A DNA stretch of 64,000 bases from a virus. The DNA lies in the IMG/VR virus record IMGVR_UViG_3300045588_000033, positions 1-64,000 of that record. One strand, 5' to 3'. The position numbers and the translations under genes are program-made. Positions 13,098-23,803 of the stretch are shown here, piece by piece. The notes below the pieces were generated by a model, which saw only the letters and a list, made by a program, of their open reading frames with translations, had not been told where the DNA came from and searched no databases. Each line of letters begins with the position of its first letter. Within the stretch, counting starts at the first letter, position 1.

Positions 13098-15271
13098 TAA
13101 TAGAAAATTCTAATTTTAGACTTAAAGATATTCCTAATTATCATCCTGAATTAGAATACTATGAACGTATTGCTTTTTGGAAAGAAGAAAAGCGTAAGTG
13201 CATAGAAGGTTATTGGGTTGGTGGAAAATGGATGCCAGGGCCTCTATACTACTACATCAACTTTCACAATATACAATTTGAAGACGACACATCTGTAGCA
13301 CAAGCATTTGGTCTGCCTTTTCTACGCGATATAGATTGGGAATTATTTCTTATCTATGACGAGTGTAGGGGCTTTTCAGGATTCACAGGGGACAAGGTTT
13401 ATACATGCGATAGAAGATATGGCCCAGATAAGGCAATTTCTATTACGCTTAAAAGGATTACTGAAGCAGAATCTCAGAAAATGACTTACGTTCCCGCAAG
13501 AGAATACTTAAGAAGAAACCACGGTAAATCTTTAGGTAAGCCTTTATACAAAAATGCAGCAAAGCATTTTATGTCTATACAAGCGAGGGGGTCAGGTAAG
13601 TCTTATTCTACTTCAGCAATAGTTGCCCATAACTTCTTATTTGATGGAGCTACAGACTACGATGATTACTTATCAAGAAGAAAATTAAAACAATATACTT
13701 CGTCAGAAAGTATCATCGGTGCGATTGATACTAAATACACCGAACCATTAGTAGCTAAGGTAAAGACGGCATTTGAATTATTACCTGGGGGATTTTCCAT
13801 AGGTGATGAAGAATACCCCGCACCGCTATTCTCAAACTACACAGGGTCGCTACAGTCTAACAAATATATTACAGCAGCACTTTCTAAATCTAAATTATAC
13901 CATAGAACCTTTAAAGATAATCCACTAGCAGCCAATGGTACTCGTGCCAACTTAGTAGCACTAGATGAGGTAGGTTTCATGTATAATATAAAGGAATCTT
14001 GGGGAGCTATCGAAGCTATCCAAGCAGCAAAGGCTAAGAAAAATCTTGTAATATGGGCCCTAGGAACGGGGGGACTTGTATCAGGTAGAGCAGCATTATA
14101 TGCAGAAAGTATATTTAGAAATCCACAAGATTATAACTGCGTAGAATTTGATGATGTATTTGAACATAGAGGAAAGATAGGATACTTTGTGCCGTATTCT
14201 TTAGTACAAAATGAATTTAAGAAAGGCCCTAATCTAGAAACAGATGAAGCGCTAGCAAGAGTAAATATAGAATACAGACGATCTATTGCAAAAAAATCAC
14301 CAGACCCGACTGTATATCAGACAGAAATTATCAACGGACCGATGGTTCCGAGTGAAGCCTTCTTAGTTCTTGAAGGAGCATTCTTCCCTACGCTACAACT
14401 TAAAGAACAACTAGCTGAAGTAGAGGGAGGTAAGTATAAGAAATATACAGAAGCATCCTTTAAGGGTCACATATCTTTTAACTCTGCCAACGAACCTGAG
14501 TTTTTTACAGAGCAAGATGCACAACCTATTAGAAAGTTTCCACTTAACAACAATGATGATAAAAAAAGTTGCATAGAATTATGGGTAAAACCGCAAAAGA
14601 ATGACGAAGGTGTAGTGCCGAGAGGAGTGCACATCGCAGGAATCGACGTTGTAGATAAAGATAAATCCACTACTGATTCCTTACCGTCTATAATTATATT
14701 GAATCGTTTTACTCGACAAATAGTTGCCGAGTATACAGGGCGTACAGGGGAAGCAAAAGATTTCTATGAAGTATGTCGTAAGATGTTGTTGTATTATAAT
14801 GCAATAGGAATGTATGAGAAAAACCTTATTGGTCTCTACAATTACTTTGACCAAAATAAGTGTACTTACTTACTTGCAGATACACCTTATCAATTAAGAT
14901 CTACAGATACTTATAAAGCAGGAACTAATACTTCTAAAGGTATTAACGCATCTGGTACAGTCAATGCTGAAGCAAGAAATATGATTAAGTCTTGGTTGCA
15001 AGAGAGAATCTCAGAGAAATCTGAGACAAGAGTGTACGAGACATTATATTCTTCTGCTATGATAACAGAATTAGTAATGTGGAATCCTAGTGGCAACTTT
15101 GATAGAGTTTCTGCATTAGGTATGCTAATGTGGTTAGACTCTACAATGTTCAAAGAGAACGTTAAACTTAAAGACGATATTAAAGGTTTTATGGATAATC
15201 CATATTGGGATAAGATGGGTGTTTTAAAAAAGAAACCTATCAATACTATTAATTCCAATTTTTATCCATAA
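13094..15271 (+). CDS. terL: Terminase large subunit
   Basis: ATP-driven packaging motor and headful nuclease. Walker A is at residues 163-170 (QARGSGKS), Walker B is LVALDE around 287-292, and the RNase H-like nuclease begins with GIDVVDKD (Asp518). Length (725 aa) suits crAss-like TerL. An insertion-rich N-terminal region (aromatic-rich YYYINFHNIQF) precedes the ATPase. The stop lies 26 bases before the portal gene. The motor docks on the portal and pumps genome DNA into the prohead. Confidence 0.93.
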   Translation: MIIENSNFRLKDIPNYHPELEYYERIAFWKEEKRKCIEGYWVGGKWMPGPLYYYINFHNIQFEDDTSVAQAFGLPFLRDIDWELFLIYDECRGFSGFTGDKVYTCDRRYGPDKAISITLKRITEAESQKMTYVPAREYLRRNHGKSLGKPLYKNAAKHFMSIQARGSGKSYSTSAIVAHNFLFDGATDYDDYLSRRKLKQYTSSESIIGAIDTKYTEPLVAKVKTAFELLPGGFSIGDEEYPAPLFSNYTGSLQSNKYITAALSKSKLYHRTFKDNPLAANGTRANLVALDEVGFMYNIKESWGAIEAIQAAKAKKNLVIWALGTGGLVSGRAALYAESIFRNPQDYNCVEFDDVFEHRGKIGYFVPYSLVQNEFKKGPNLETDEALARVNIEYRRSIAKKSPDPTVYQTEIINGPMVPSEAFLVLEGAFFPTLQLKEQLAEVEGGKYKKYTEASFKGHISFNSANEPEFFTEQDAQPIRKFPLNNNDDKKSCIELWVKPQKNDEGVVPRGVHIAGIDVVDKDKSTTDSLPSIIILNRFTRQIVAEYTGRTGEAKDFYEVCRKMLLYYNAIGMYEKNLIGLYNYFDQNKCTYLLADTPYQLRSTDTYKAGTNTSKGINASGTVNAEARNMIKSWLQERISEKSETRVYETLYSSAMITELVMWNPSGNFDRVSALGMLMWLDSTMFKENVKLKDDIKGFMDNPYWDKMGVLKKKPINTINSNFYP

Positions 15272-15297
15272 ATTTGTATCTTAAATAAATTATCACT

Positions 15298-17739
15298 ATG
15301 AGTTCTCCAGTTAAAATGCAAGGATATATTAGTTTCCCTAGACAGAAGCTACCTGATTCCAAAAAAGATGACAATTGGTTTAAAAAGAATATAGACTTTG
15401 CAGAGCATTTGTTAACCTCTGATGTAAACCTGCGTTCTAACTTTAAGAATAAAAAAGCTAACTATAATTTAAGAGCTAATATAATCAACGTTAAGGATTT
15501 TGAAAAATTTATTAATCCAGACAATCTGGACCTTGAATCTCTTCCTGCATCTTTCCAGCATTTGGGCATTGAGAATTCTAAAATTAATTTATTATTAGGA
15601 GAGTACTCTAAAAGAAAAAAAGAATTTAAAGCATATATTTCTTCTAATGATAAAGATGGCATCACTAGAAAGGAAGAACAATTAATGGAACAAATTCGTG
15701 GTGAAGTAATTTCATTAATTAAAACTGATTCTATATCTGAAGAAGAAGTAAAGAAAAGACTTGATGCTCTAAACAAGTATCAGACTTACGATTTTCAAGA
15801 TATTGCAGAAATCACCGCTAATCAGATTCTCAAAAAAGAATATAAAGAAGGAGACTTTGATTTTCTATTTATGAGAACTTTTGAGGATCTATTAGTAGGT
15901 GGCGAAGAAATAATGTATTGCGGAGTATTAGGAGGTAACCCTGTTATGCGACGAGTTAACCCGATGAACTTATATACAATGGGAGGTAACTCTATGTATA
16001 TTGAGGACGCGGATATCATTGTTGAATACGGATATAAATCTGTAGGGCAAATAATAGATGATTATTGGGACCAACTTTCACCTGATGATGTAGACTTCTT
16101 AGAACGAGGAAAGACTGATGCTTCCGCTGGAGGTGGTGGTATAGGACTTAATCGTGATGTATCTGTTTATGATTACTATGGAGAGCAAGGAGCACTAAGT
16201 ATTTTCCATCCTAATGAAATGGGAACTAGAACTTTTTCAGGAGCTTTTGATACTTATGGAAACGTAAGGGTCTTGAAAGTATGTTGGAGGAGTAGAAGAA
16301 AGATAGGAGAATTAAAATATTATGACCAAGACGGTCAAGAACAGAAGGATTGGGTTCCTGAAGATTACAAACCTGACAAAGATAAAGGTGAAGAAGTAAA
16401 ATGGATATGGGTTAATGAATGGATGGAAGGTACTAAAATTGCTGACCACGTTTACACAGTAATGCGTCCTGTACCTTATGCTTCTAAATCTATAGTAAAT
16501 AAATCTAAAGGAACTCCTCCGTATGTAGGAAGTGTGAATAGTACCAATGATTATAAAGTGCAGTCATTGATGGATATAATGAAGCCATTAGCTTACTCTT
16601 ATGATATTGCTTATTACAAAAGAGAATTAGCTATTGCTACATATAAAGGGTCTTTCACTGCCCTAAACTCCTCACTGGTGCCATCTGGTTGGGATCCAAA
16701 AGAGTGGATGCGCTATGTAACTATTAATAAGTTTGCATGGTTAGACCCAACTAATGAGATTCTTAAAGGACCTTCACAAGGTAAATCTGCAGGAGCATTT
16801 AACACATTAACAGCACAGCAAATACAAGTAGGCGACCCTAATGAGATTGGCATGTATACTAATCTGATGCTAGATATAGAAAATACTTTAGGTAAAGTAG
16901 CAGGTGTAACAGGTGCGAGAGAAGGCCAAATACAAAATAGAGAAGCAGTAGGAAATGTAGAAAGAGAAGTTGCTCAAACAAATCACATTACTGAAAAGTG
17001 GTTTGCAATAGATGCTAACTTCCGTAAAAGAGTTCTTACTAAATTCTTAGAGGCTTGTAAATATGCATATAAGAAAAATCCTAAAAAGGGTCAGTTCTTA
17101 TTAGACGATATGAGCCAAGTGATGGTGAATAATTTTGATGAATTTGTTGCAACTGAATATGATATCCACATGTCTAATGCTACTGCAGATACACAATTGT
17201 ATAACGACCTAAGATCGCTAGCACAAGCCGCTATCCAAAATGGACAAGCTACTATTGCAGACTTAGCTGCTATATCGCAATCAGAATCTGTACAAGAAGT
17301 TGCTAGAAGACTAGACGAATCTGCTAGAAAAATCAAAGAGCAAAATGATGCAATGCAAGAAAAGCAATTAGCTGCCCAACAGGAAAATGCTAAATTGGCT
17401 ATGCAAGAGCAACAGGAGGCCCGAGCATTTGATGCAGGTGAAGCAGAAAAAGATAGAAATCTTAAGAGAGAAGAAATTGCCTCTAAAGAAAGAATGAACG
17501 AGCTGGATCATTTAGCAACACATGCTAGAGAAATAGATAGTAGATTAGGAAATGCTGAACTAGACACAGATGCTAATGGTGTAGGAGATTACTTAGACAT
17601 CAGAAGAACTGAGATAGATGAGCAATATAAACAGAGCCAAATAACATTAGGAGAACAAAAGCTACAAGAGCAAATAAGATCGAATAAAGCCAAAGAAGTG
17701 ATTGCTAATAAAAAAAGTAAATCAAATGGCACAACATAA
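15298..17739 (+). CDS. Portal protein (813 aa)
   Basis: Large protein following TerL, in the portal position of crAss-like phages and of matching size. The N-terminal 250 residues are mixed, the middle holds the stem/wing-like part with VAGVTGAREGQIQNREAVGNVE, and the last 200 residues are a long Gln/Glu/Lys-rich helical barrel-type coil (DAMQEKQLAAQQENAKLAM). It forms the dodecameric ring at the head vertex through which DNA passes. Assigned by order and architecture, not by a motif. Confidence 0.88.
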   Translation: MSSPVKMQGYISFPRQKLPDSKKDDNWFKKNIDFAEHLLTSDVNLRSNFKNKKANYNLRANIINVKDFEKFINPDNLDLESLPASFQHLGIENSKINLLLGEYSKRKKEFKAYISSNDKDGITRKEEQLMEQIRGEVISLIKTDSISEEEVKKRLDALNKYQTYDFQDIAEITANQILKKEYKEGDFDFLFMRTFEDLLVGGEEIMYCGVLGGNPVMRRVNPMNLYTMGGNSMYIEDADIIVEYGYKSVGQIIDDYWDQLSPDDVDFLERGKTDASAGGGGIGLNRDVSVYDYYGEQGALSIFHPNEMGTRTFSGAFDTYGNVRVLKVCWRSRRKIGELKYYDQDGQEQKDWVPEDYKPDKDKGEEVKWIWVNEWMEGTKIADHVYTVMRPVPYASKSIVNKSKGTPPYVGSVNSTNDYKVQSLMDIMKPLAYSYDIAYYKRELAIATYKGSFTALNSSLVPSGWDPKEWMRYVTINKFAWLDPTNEILKGPSQGKSAGAFNTLTAQQIQVGDPNEIGMYTNLMLDIENTLGKVAGVTGAREGQIQNREAVGNVEREVAQTNHITEKWFAIDANFRKRVLTKFLEACKYAYKKNPKKGQFLLDDMSQVMVNNFDEFVATEYDIHMSNATADTQLYNDLRSLAQAAIQNGQATIADLAAISQSESVQEVARRLDESARKIKEQNDAMQEKQLAAQQENAKLAMQEQQEARAFDAGEAEKDRNLKREEIASKERMNELDHLATHAREIDSRLGNAELDTDANGVGDYLDIRRTEIDEQYKQSQITLGEQKLQEQIRSNKAKEVIANKKSKSNGTT

Positions 17740-17816
17740 AGCTATAGGACTATAGATGAATTCATAAATAATTTATAGACTATGTATAAAAATTTTTTTA
17801 ATATTGTAACTAATTA

Positions 17817-19007
17817 ATGACAGCAAATATGGATGCAGATATCAATGACTTGTTTGAAGGACTTCAAATAATGTCGGCAGAAGAACTAAATTCAGCAGTA
17901 GAATCAAAAAATGAAGGCGGAGAACCTTCAGAAGATTCAACAGAAGAATTTACATTAACACCTGTAGTAGCGGAAAAAGGAGACGATACTACTACACGGG
18001 AAAGCAAAGCTACACAAGTAGCAGCAACAGAGACAAAAGATTCGGGTTCTAGCGAGAACAAGAATGAGATAGTTTACAAAGCATTAATGAAAGAACTTGT
18101 TACAGCAGGAGTCTTAACCGTCGAAGAGATGGAAAAGTTAGACGAGATGCCAGGAACATTTGATTCTATTAAAGATTTAGTAAGCAAAACAGTTGAAACA
18201 AATTTTAAGGCCAAAGAAGAGAATTGGAAAAAAGGCATGTCGTCTGCAAAGAAAAGATTTTTAGAAATCGAAGATGCATTTGATGATACCGACAACGCTA
18301 TTCTTATGGCACAAAGATTAGAGTTCTTTGATAGTGTTGGAGTAGAAGATATTAAAGCAGATGAAAATTTGCAGAAACAAATCTACTTTGAACAATTAAA
18401 AGCTAAAAACTTCTCAGATGCAGATGCATTAGAGGCGATAGATGATGCGTTAGCAGTAAATAAATTAGAGGAAAAGGCACTAAAGGCAATTCCTGAATTA
18501 AAGAACCAAGCGCAATCAGTTATTCAGGAGTCTAGAAGCAGTAAAGAGCTAAAGACTAAAGCAGCTCAAAAAGCACAGACAGATGCATTTGAGAATTTAT
18601 TAGGACACATTGATACAAGAGAATCTTTCATCGATGGTTTAAGTCTTAATAAAATTGCCAAGGATAAATTAAAAAGCAATATAGTAAACCCAGTTTACAC
18701 GGACCCTAAATCAGGGAAAGAGTTTAACAGTTTAATGTATAAACAACAAAGAAACCCTGTAGAGTTTGAGATGTTAATTAACTACTACGATACTATGGGA
18801 TTATTTAATTTAGATAAAGAAGGTAAGTTTAAACCAGATATTGCTAAATTAAAAGCAGTTGCTAAGACTGCCGCTATTAATGAACTAGATAAAGTTATAG
18901 CAGCTGAAGAGCAAAGAGGAGTAGGTAGAAATACCTCTATGGAAACTTCTCAAAAGACAGAAGGAATACTGAGTTTGCTTGAAAGAGCGACTAAGGGAAA
19001 TAAATAA
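17817..19007 (+). CDS. Putative scaffolding/assembly protein (396 aa)
   Basis: Lies between portal and major capsid genes, the standard position of a scaffold. The first 85 residues are acidic, low-complexity and probably disordered (many Glu, Ser, Thr). The rest is helical and charged with a basic, Gln-rich coiled segment (QAQSVIQESRSSKELKTKA), and it ends with a short helix SLLERATKGNK that could bind capsid protein. Function inferred from place and composition. Confidence 0.65.
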   Translation: MTANMDADINDLFEGLQIMSAEELNSAVESKNEGGEPSEDSTEEFTLTPVVAEKGDDTTTRESKATQVAATETKDSGSSENKNEIVYKALMKELVTAGVLTVEEMEKLDEMPGTFDSIKDLVSKTVETNFKAKEENWKKGMSSAKKRFLEIEDAFDDTDNAILMAQRLEFFDSVGVEDIKADENLQKQIYFEQLKAKNFSDADALEAIDDALAVNKLEEKALKAIPELKNQAQSVIQESRSSKELKTKAAQKAQTDAFENLLGHIDTRESFIDGLSLNKIAKDKLKSNIVNPVYTDPKSGKEFNSLMYKQQRNPVEFEMLINYYDTMGLFNLDKEGKFKPDIAKLKAVAKTAAINELDKVIAAEEQRGVGRNTSMETSQKTEGILSLLERATKGNK

Positions 19008-19042
19008 ATTATTCGTTTAACAATTAATAACAAAAGAAAAAA

Positions 19043-20554
19043 ATGGCTCAATTACTCCCATTACAAAGGTATGAAGCTAAAGACTACAATGGATTGGTTA
19101 CAGATAACCACTTCCATTCTTTGTATCAACAAAAACCACAGTTGATTAGCAATGTAATTAAACAAATTTACAAAACTAATCTTCAAGGTAAATTACGTGA
19201 ATTCGTAGATCGTTTCCCTGTTAAAGAGGTGGAACAAGAAAATGGTTTCTATAACTGGATGTTGCAAGGTCAACACGACAAGAATCTTCCTCTAGTAGAT
19301 GCTGAAACAATTGACGGACGTACTATTTCTGCAGGGACTTTCCCAGCAAATGTTGGTGCTAACGGAGAGCGTTTTTACTTAATCTTTGACGAACCGTTGT
19401 TTGAAGAAACTAACGTACTTCGTGGAGAAGTAGATGATTACCACTTGTTGGTTAAGAAATCTATGGACGCAGGTTCTCGTTACAAAGTTGAAGTTGAATT
19501 AGTAACTGATAGCTCTACTAAGTCTGTTCCTTCTGAGGAATTTTCTATCGGAGGTCGTTGGTCTAAATTCTACTCTTTGTCTCCATCTACTCTATCTTAC
19601 CAAGGTGCTAAGCCGTATTTTACATCTCCTTGGAGAATGGAAAATCGTCCTTCTACATTGCGTATGGAGTATGAAGTTGCAGGTAACACTATCAACAAAG
19701 GTAAAAACGAACCATTAGAGTTTGGATTTAACTACAAAGGTCAACAAGAATCAATCTGGATTAACTACCAAGATATGGTAGCTCATCACCAGTGTGAAGA
19801 AATGTTTGCTCGTATGTTGATGTACGGTAAGAAAAACTGGACAGCAGATCACAAGTATTTAAACAAAGATGACAAGACTAAATATGCTATCGAATCAGGT
19901 GCAGGTTTCTTCGAGCAAATTGCTCCATCTAATGTTCACCACTACAACACTTATGACCTTGATTGGCATTTAGAATTGTTGTTAGATATGGGTGTTGGTA
20001 AAATTGAAAGAGGTAAGCGTGTAATTCACTTGTTAACAGGAGAATTCGGTGCTATTGAAATCTCTAAGCAAATCCAAGCTAAATCAGGAACAGGAAAATT
20101 CACAGTAATTTCTGATAAATTCTTGATGTCTAACACAGATGCAGGTAACTTAGGCGGTAGTAACACTAAAGGTTTAATGGAACCACAGTGGAACGTGTAC
20201 GAATGGTACAACGGAGTTGTTATCAAAGTTGAAATCGTTGATTTCTTCGATGATGATGTTTACTTCCCACAACGTCACCCAGATGGAAAAGGTCTTGTTG
20301 AATCACACAGAATCCTTGCTTTGGATTATGGTGACAATGCGGGTATCTACCGAGTTAAGCCAAAAGGAGTTCCAGATTACAACTGGGCGTATATCCCAGG
20401 TATGAGAGATCCTTTCTCTCCTGCAGGTAAAGGTTCACCAAAGATGGTAGCTTCTCCAGTAGACGGTTACTCAGTACACTTCCAGAAGTGGGGTGGATTG
20501 ATGATCGAAGATCCTACAAAAGTAGTAGATTTACGTCTTTCAGTAGAAAGATAA
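19043..20554 (+). CDS. Major capsid protein (503 aa)
   Basis: Begins MAQLLPLQRYEAKDYNGLV and has the length and position of crAss-like major capsid proteins (HK97-like fold). A beta-rich core follows an N-arm, with FGFNYKGQQESIWINYQDM in the middle. Its codons favour CGT for Arg and C-ending forms such as AAC and TTC, unlike most genes here, as expected for the most abundant protein. A strong terminator follows the stop. Confidence 0.9.
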   Translation: MAQLLPLQRYEAKDYNGLVTDNHFHSLYQQKPQLISNVIKQIYKTNLQGKLREFVDRFPVKEVEQENGFYNWMLQGQHDKNLPLVDAETIDGRTISAGTFPANVGANGERFYLIFDEPLFEETNVLRGEVDDYHLLVKKSMDAGSRYKVEVELVTDSSTKSVPSEEFSIGGRWSKFYSLSPSTLSYQGAKPYFTSPWRMENRPSTLRMEYEVAGNTINKGKNEPLEFGFNYKGQQESIWINYQDMVAHHQCEEMFARMLMYGKKNWTADHKYLNKDDKTKYAIESGAGFFEQIAPSNVHHYNTYDLDWHLELLLDMGVGKIERGKRVIHLLTGEFGAIEISKQIQAKSGTGKFTVISDKFLMSNTDAGNLGGSNTKGLMEPQWNVYEWYNGVVIKVEIVDFFDDDVYFPQRHPDGKGLVESHRILALDYGDNAGIYRVKPKGVPDYNWAYIPGMRDPFSPAGKGSPKMVASPVDGYSVHFQKWGGLMIEDPTKVVDLRLSVER

Positions 20555-20571
20555 AAACTATAGGAAATGAT

Positions 20572-20606
20572 CCCCTCGGAGTTGAACGCCTCGAGGGGAC
20601 ATTTTT
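20572..20606 (+). terminator. Terminator after the major capsid gene
   Basis: CCCCTCG (20572-20578) pairs exactly with CGAGGGG (20592-20598), followed by ACATTTTT. It ends the capsid message and may let MCP accumulate separately from downstream genes. Confidence 0.85.
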
Positions 20607-20635
20607 AATAAAGAGAATTAATTAAGACAGCAAAA

Positions 20636-21574
20636 ATGGAAACAGCAAAAATTGAAAAACAAATTTATGGATCTTTTCTACAAAATAGAATCGTAGCTAT
20701 AAAGCCAGTAGAATCATCGGGGAAATGGGGTACCTTATTAGTACAAGGACAGGATAACAAAAAAGATCCTTTCATGTACAATAAAACAAAACGAAGCTTT
20801 CAAGTTCCGCTTAATAATGCAAACTTGGGAGGCGGAGTAAAAGTAATTTTGGACGACCAAAAGAGAGTTAAAGTTCAAAAATACATGGAGTCTTTTCCTA
20901 ACGGAATGACTCAAAAAGAGTTCTTTGAAAAAGAATTAGGTGTGGATTTAAACCCAACACTTAAGCAAGAGGATAACTTCTGGAGAACAGACAGAAGAGG
21001 ACGTGTAGTACTTACAAAAGAAGGTACAACATTAAATCTTAATCAGTCTTTAGATATGTTAAAGTATCTTATATTGTTAGCTGATAAAATGCGTATATCA
21101 CCATCTTACGATGATAGAACATTAAAAGCTACTTATGAGTTTATGATTGTAGACGAAAGCAAAGTAACTACTAAGAAATTAGAAGAAGCTAGTGTTAAAG
21201 CAAATGCTTTTGTTAAGTACGCAGAAATTACAAATAGTAAAACAGCTACAATAGGATTTATTAAATCTCTTGGTAGAACTATACCTGCTACAGCAAATGA
21301 CGAATGGTTAAAGAACGAAGTATTAAATATTGTAGACAGTAATCCTACATATTTCTTAGAAATTGTTAACCATCCACAATATGCTGAAAGAATCTTTGTA
21401 CAAGAAGCTGTAGAAGCTGGTGCAGTTATTCGTAAGGGTGAAAAAAGATACACACTTGATAATGGTGCTGAGTTAGGAGATATGACTGATGTTATTAACT
21501 ACTTACTTAACCCTGACAATCAAGAAGTAAAATTGAGAGTAAAAGCAAAAATTGATTTAGCAAAAAGAAATTAA
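20636..21574 (+). CDS. Conserved virion/assembly protein (312 aa)
   Basis: Follows the MCP terminator. It starts METAKIEKQIYGSFLQNRIVAIK, with a beta-rich N-terminal 100 residues and a helical second half ending LRVKAKIDLAKRN. In crAss-like phages a protein of unknown function sits here and is thought to be a structural or assembly factor. No motif is recognised. It is 3 bases from the next gene. Confidence 0.66.
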   Translation: METAKIEKQIYGSFLQNRIVAIKPVESSGKWGTLLVQGQDNKKDPFMYNKTKRSFQVPLNNANLGGGVKVILDDQKRVKVQKYMESFPNGMTQKEFFEKELGVDLNPTLKQEDNFWRTDRRGRVVLTKEGTTLNLNQSLDMLKYLILLADKMRISPSYDDRTLKATYEFMIVDESKVTTKKLEEASVKANAFVKYAEITNSKTATIGFIKSLGRTIPATANDEWLKNEVLNIVDSNPTYFLEIVNHPQYAERIFVQEAVEAGAVIRKGEKRYTLDNGAELGDMTDVINYLLNPDNQEVKLRVKAKIDLAKRN

Positions 21575-21577
21575 GAT

Positions 21578-22342
21578 ATGACTGCAAACCAAATGGCCGA
21601 TGAATTAGAATTGAAACTAGACAGAAGTGATAGTTTTGGTTCCCCTGGTTATGAAGATTTTGAATTATCTTCTGTACTAACAGAGGCTGAGCAGTTATAT
21701 GTTAAAAAATACTTTGACGAATTAAATAATAGAAAGGGTAAAGGCTTTCAAGAAACAGAAATTAGGGATCAAGGATTGGGAGCACTTATCAAAGATGCTC
21801 CTGCCCTAACCCCTTCTGCATCACAAGCAGGAATAATTGTGAACACAGATGTAACAGGAAAGTTCTTTGATTTACCGTTAGACCACATGTACACTATATA
21901 CGAAGAATGTACTATAGATAAGATGACATGCGGAACAACAAATAATATTGTAGGATATGTTGTCCAGATTGCTCACAACGAGATGCAGAGATTCAGTTGG
22001 AGCAAATATAAAAAACCTTTCTACAAATCCTCGGGAGATGCTAGAATATGGAGATCGGAATTCTCTAGACAGGTAACAGGTATATCACCTACTGCTCCTG
22101 CAACTGCTAAACGACATGAGTTGTTTACAGATGGTACTTTTAACATAAACATATACCACATGCGATATGTTAAAAATCCACAAGCAATTGTAGTAGATAG
22201 AGATACTCCTGCTAACCAACAAAATTGCGAGTTAGATACATCTACCCATACAGTTATAATAGATATAGCAATGGACTTAATGTATCAAAGAGTAAAAGAA
22301 CAAAAAATGCAAATAGTAGAACCTTTTAAGGAACTAGAATAA
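21578..22342 (+). CDS. Putative connector or virion structural protein (254 aa)
   Basis: Begins MTANQMADELELKLDRSDSFGSPGYED; acidic N-terminus, then a mixed fold with LPLDHMYTIYEECTIDKMTCGT and a C-terminal half IVVDRDTPANQQNCEL. Its place between the capsid-associated genes suggests a head completion or ring-type protein, but no residue is diagnostic. It lacks the codon bias of MCP, suggesting moderate copy number. Confidence 0.6.
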   Translation: MTANQMADELELKLDRSDSFGSPGYEDFELSSVLTEAEQLYVKKYFDELNNRKGKGFQETEIRDQGLGALIKDAPALTPSASQAGIIVNTDVTGKFFDLPLDHMYTIYEECTIDKMTCGTTNNIVGYVVQIAHNEMQRFSWSKYKKPFYKSSGDARIWRSEFSRQVTGISPTAPATAKRHELFTDGTFNINIYHMRYVKNPQAIVVDRDTPANQQNCELDTSTHTVIIDIAMDLMYQRVKEQKMQIVEPFKELE

Positions 22343-22376
22343 ATAAACAATAATATTAATTTAAAAACAAAACAAA

Positions 22377-23711
22377 ATGTTAAGAAAAGCAAACAATGTA
22401 TTTAGTGTATTGCTAAATGACGCTTCTAAATTGACGGCTAACTTGCCAGTAACAACTGCAGGTACAGTAGTATCTGACTCTAACCTTGAAGTAGGTGCGA
22501 TTGTTGTTACAGATTTAGGTTTACAAAGATTAAGTGCTGCAGAGTATACAGCATTAAATAACGGAGATCGTTTCCTAATCGTACAAGGAAAAGGTGTTGG
22601 AGTTCCTTTGATGAAGTCTCCAATCCTAACTAAAGGTAGTATTAAATTGTCTGCAGCTCGTTTTAAAGCAGCTGTTCAACAAGTTACTTCTTTCGGTTTT
22701 AATGGTACAACTGGAGCTTTGCCTACATCTAATAATACAGATTTCTGGATTAAGATTCGTAAGCAAGATAATGATGCTGCTAACCGTTCTCAACCAATGT
22801 CTCTTTTTGCTGGACCAGTTCGTACAGACGGTACAGGTACTCAAGCAGAATTGGCTATGTTGTTGGTAGAGTCAGGTTACAAAAACTTTACTGCTCAAGA
22901 GCCTGCAAATGGTTACTTGAAAATGGAAGCTATTTGTGCTGATGCAGGTGCTGCAATTACAGGAACGGCAACATCTTTAGGAGTTGTTTATAAGTCTAAA
23001 GGAGTTTCTATCATAGGTGGAACTGTAACTAACGTTGTCGTAGGCGATTTTATCCGTTTGGGTGGAACTACAACTACAACTCCAGTTTACCGTGTTACAG
23101 CTATTACTGCAACAATGATTACACTTGATGCTCCTTATGTTAGTGCAAGTGCTACTATCGCAATTGGTAGTGTAGAAGTTATTGCTGCTGCAACTGCTGC
23201 AACATCTGCATTCGGTGTTCGTGTTACAGGTGTACCTGCTAACTTTAATGTTAACACATTCCGTGATTATTACTCAAATCGTTTTACTGCAACTTTCTCT
23301 GATTCTTCTACATTGAAGACTCACACAATGGGAGCATTTAACGGTAACGGTGTATGGCAACAAGTTGCTATGGACGAGTACATGAACTACGGTTTTGAAG
23401 GACAAAACAACCAATTGGCTGTACCTTCTACACCTCGTGACCAAGCAGTTAAAATCCCAGGAGTTAATGGATCAACTACACTTACTTCTAAGTATTGTGC
23501 ATTGAACATTTCTTGGGAAGAATCAATTTCTGGTCTTGTTACTATGGCAGGTGGAAAAGGAAATGTAGTAATCTACATTAACCTTACTAACGATGCAGGT
23601 TTAGGAAAAATTTCTACACCAACAACAACAACAGGAAATGAACTTATCACTGTATTCGGTGGACCTACTGCTTTCGGAGTAGCTGCTCTTACAGATTTAG
23701 ATGAGATTTAA
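22377..23711 (+). CDS. Abundant virion protein, possible auxiliary capsid protein (444 aa)
   Basis: Almost all beta, Thr/Ala/Gly-rich, starting MLRKANNVFSVLLNDASK. The middle (residues 190-290) reads like an Ig- or Ig-like insertion (GTATSLGVVYKSKGVSIIGG through SVEVIAAATAATS), and the C-terminal domain has NISWEESISGLVTMAGGKG. Codon use resembles that of the capsid gene (CGT, TTC), implying high expression. A terminator follows. In crAss-like virions an auxiliary capsid protein of this kind decorates the head; this is an inference. Confidence 0.6.
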   Translation: MLRKANNVFSVLLNDASKLTANLPVTTAGTVVSDSNLEVGAIVVTDLGLQRLSAAEYTALNNGDRFLIVQGKGVGVPLMKSPILTKGSIKLSAARFKAAVQQVTSFGFNGTTGALPTSNNTDFWIKIRKQDNDAANRSQPMSLFAGPVRTDGTGTQAELAMLLVESGYKNFTAQEPANGYLKMEAICADAGAAITGTATSLGVVYKSKGVSIIGGTVTNVVVGDFIRLGGTTTTTPVYRVTAITATMITLDAPYVSASATIAIGSVEVIAAATAATSAFGVRVTGVPANFNVNTFRDYYSNRFTATFSDSSTLKTHTMGAFNGNGVWQQVAMDEYMNYGFEGQNNQLAVPSTPRDQAVKIPGVNGSTTLTSKYCALNISWEESISGLVTMAGGKGNVVIYINLTNDAGLGKISTPTTTTGNELITVFGGPTAFGVAALTDLDEI

Positions 23712-23730
23712 TTTGTAATTCTCCAACCCC

Positions 23731-23780
23731 AGTAGCCTGCCACGGAATTTTGCTGTCGAGTGGTGGGCTACTATATTTTT
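23731..23780 (+). terminator. Terminator after the auxiliary capsid gene
   Basis: AGTAGCC (23731-23737) pairs exactly with GGCTACT (23766-23772), with CCAC/GTGG inside, followed by ATATTTTT. Confidence 0.82.
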
Positions 23781-23803
23781 AACTATTACAAATACTCCGC
23801 AAA

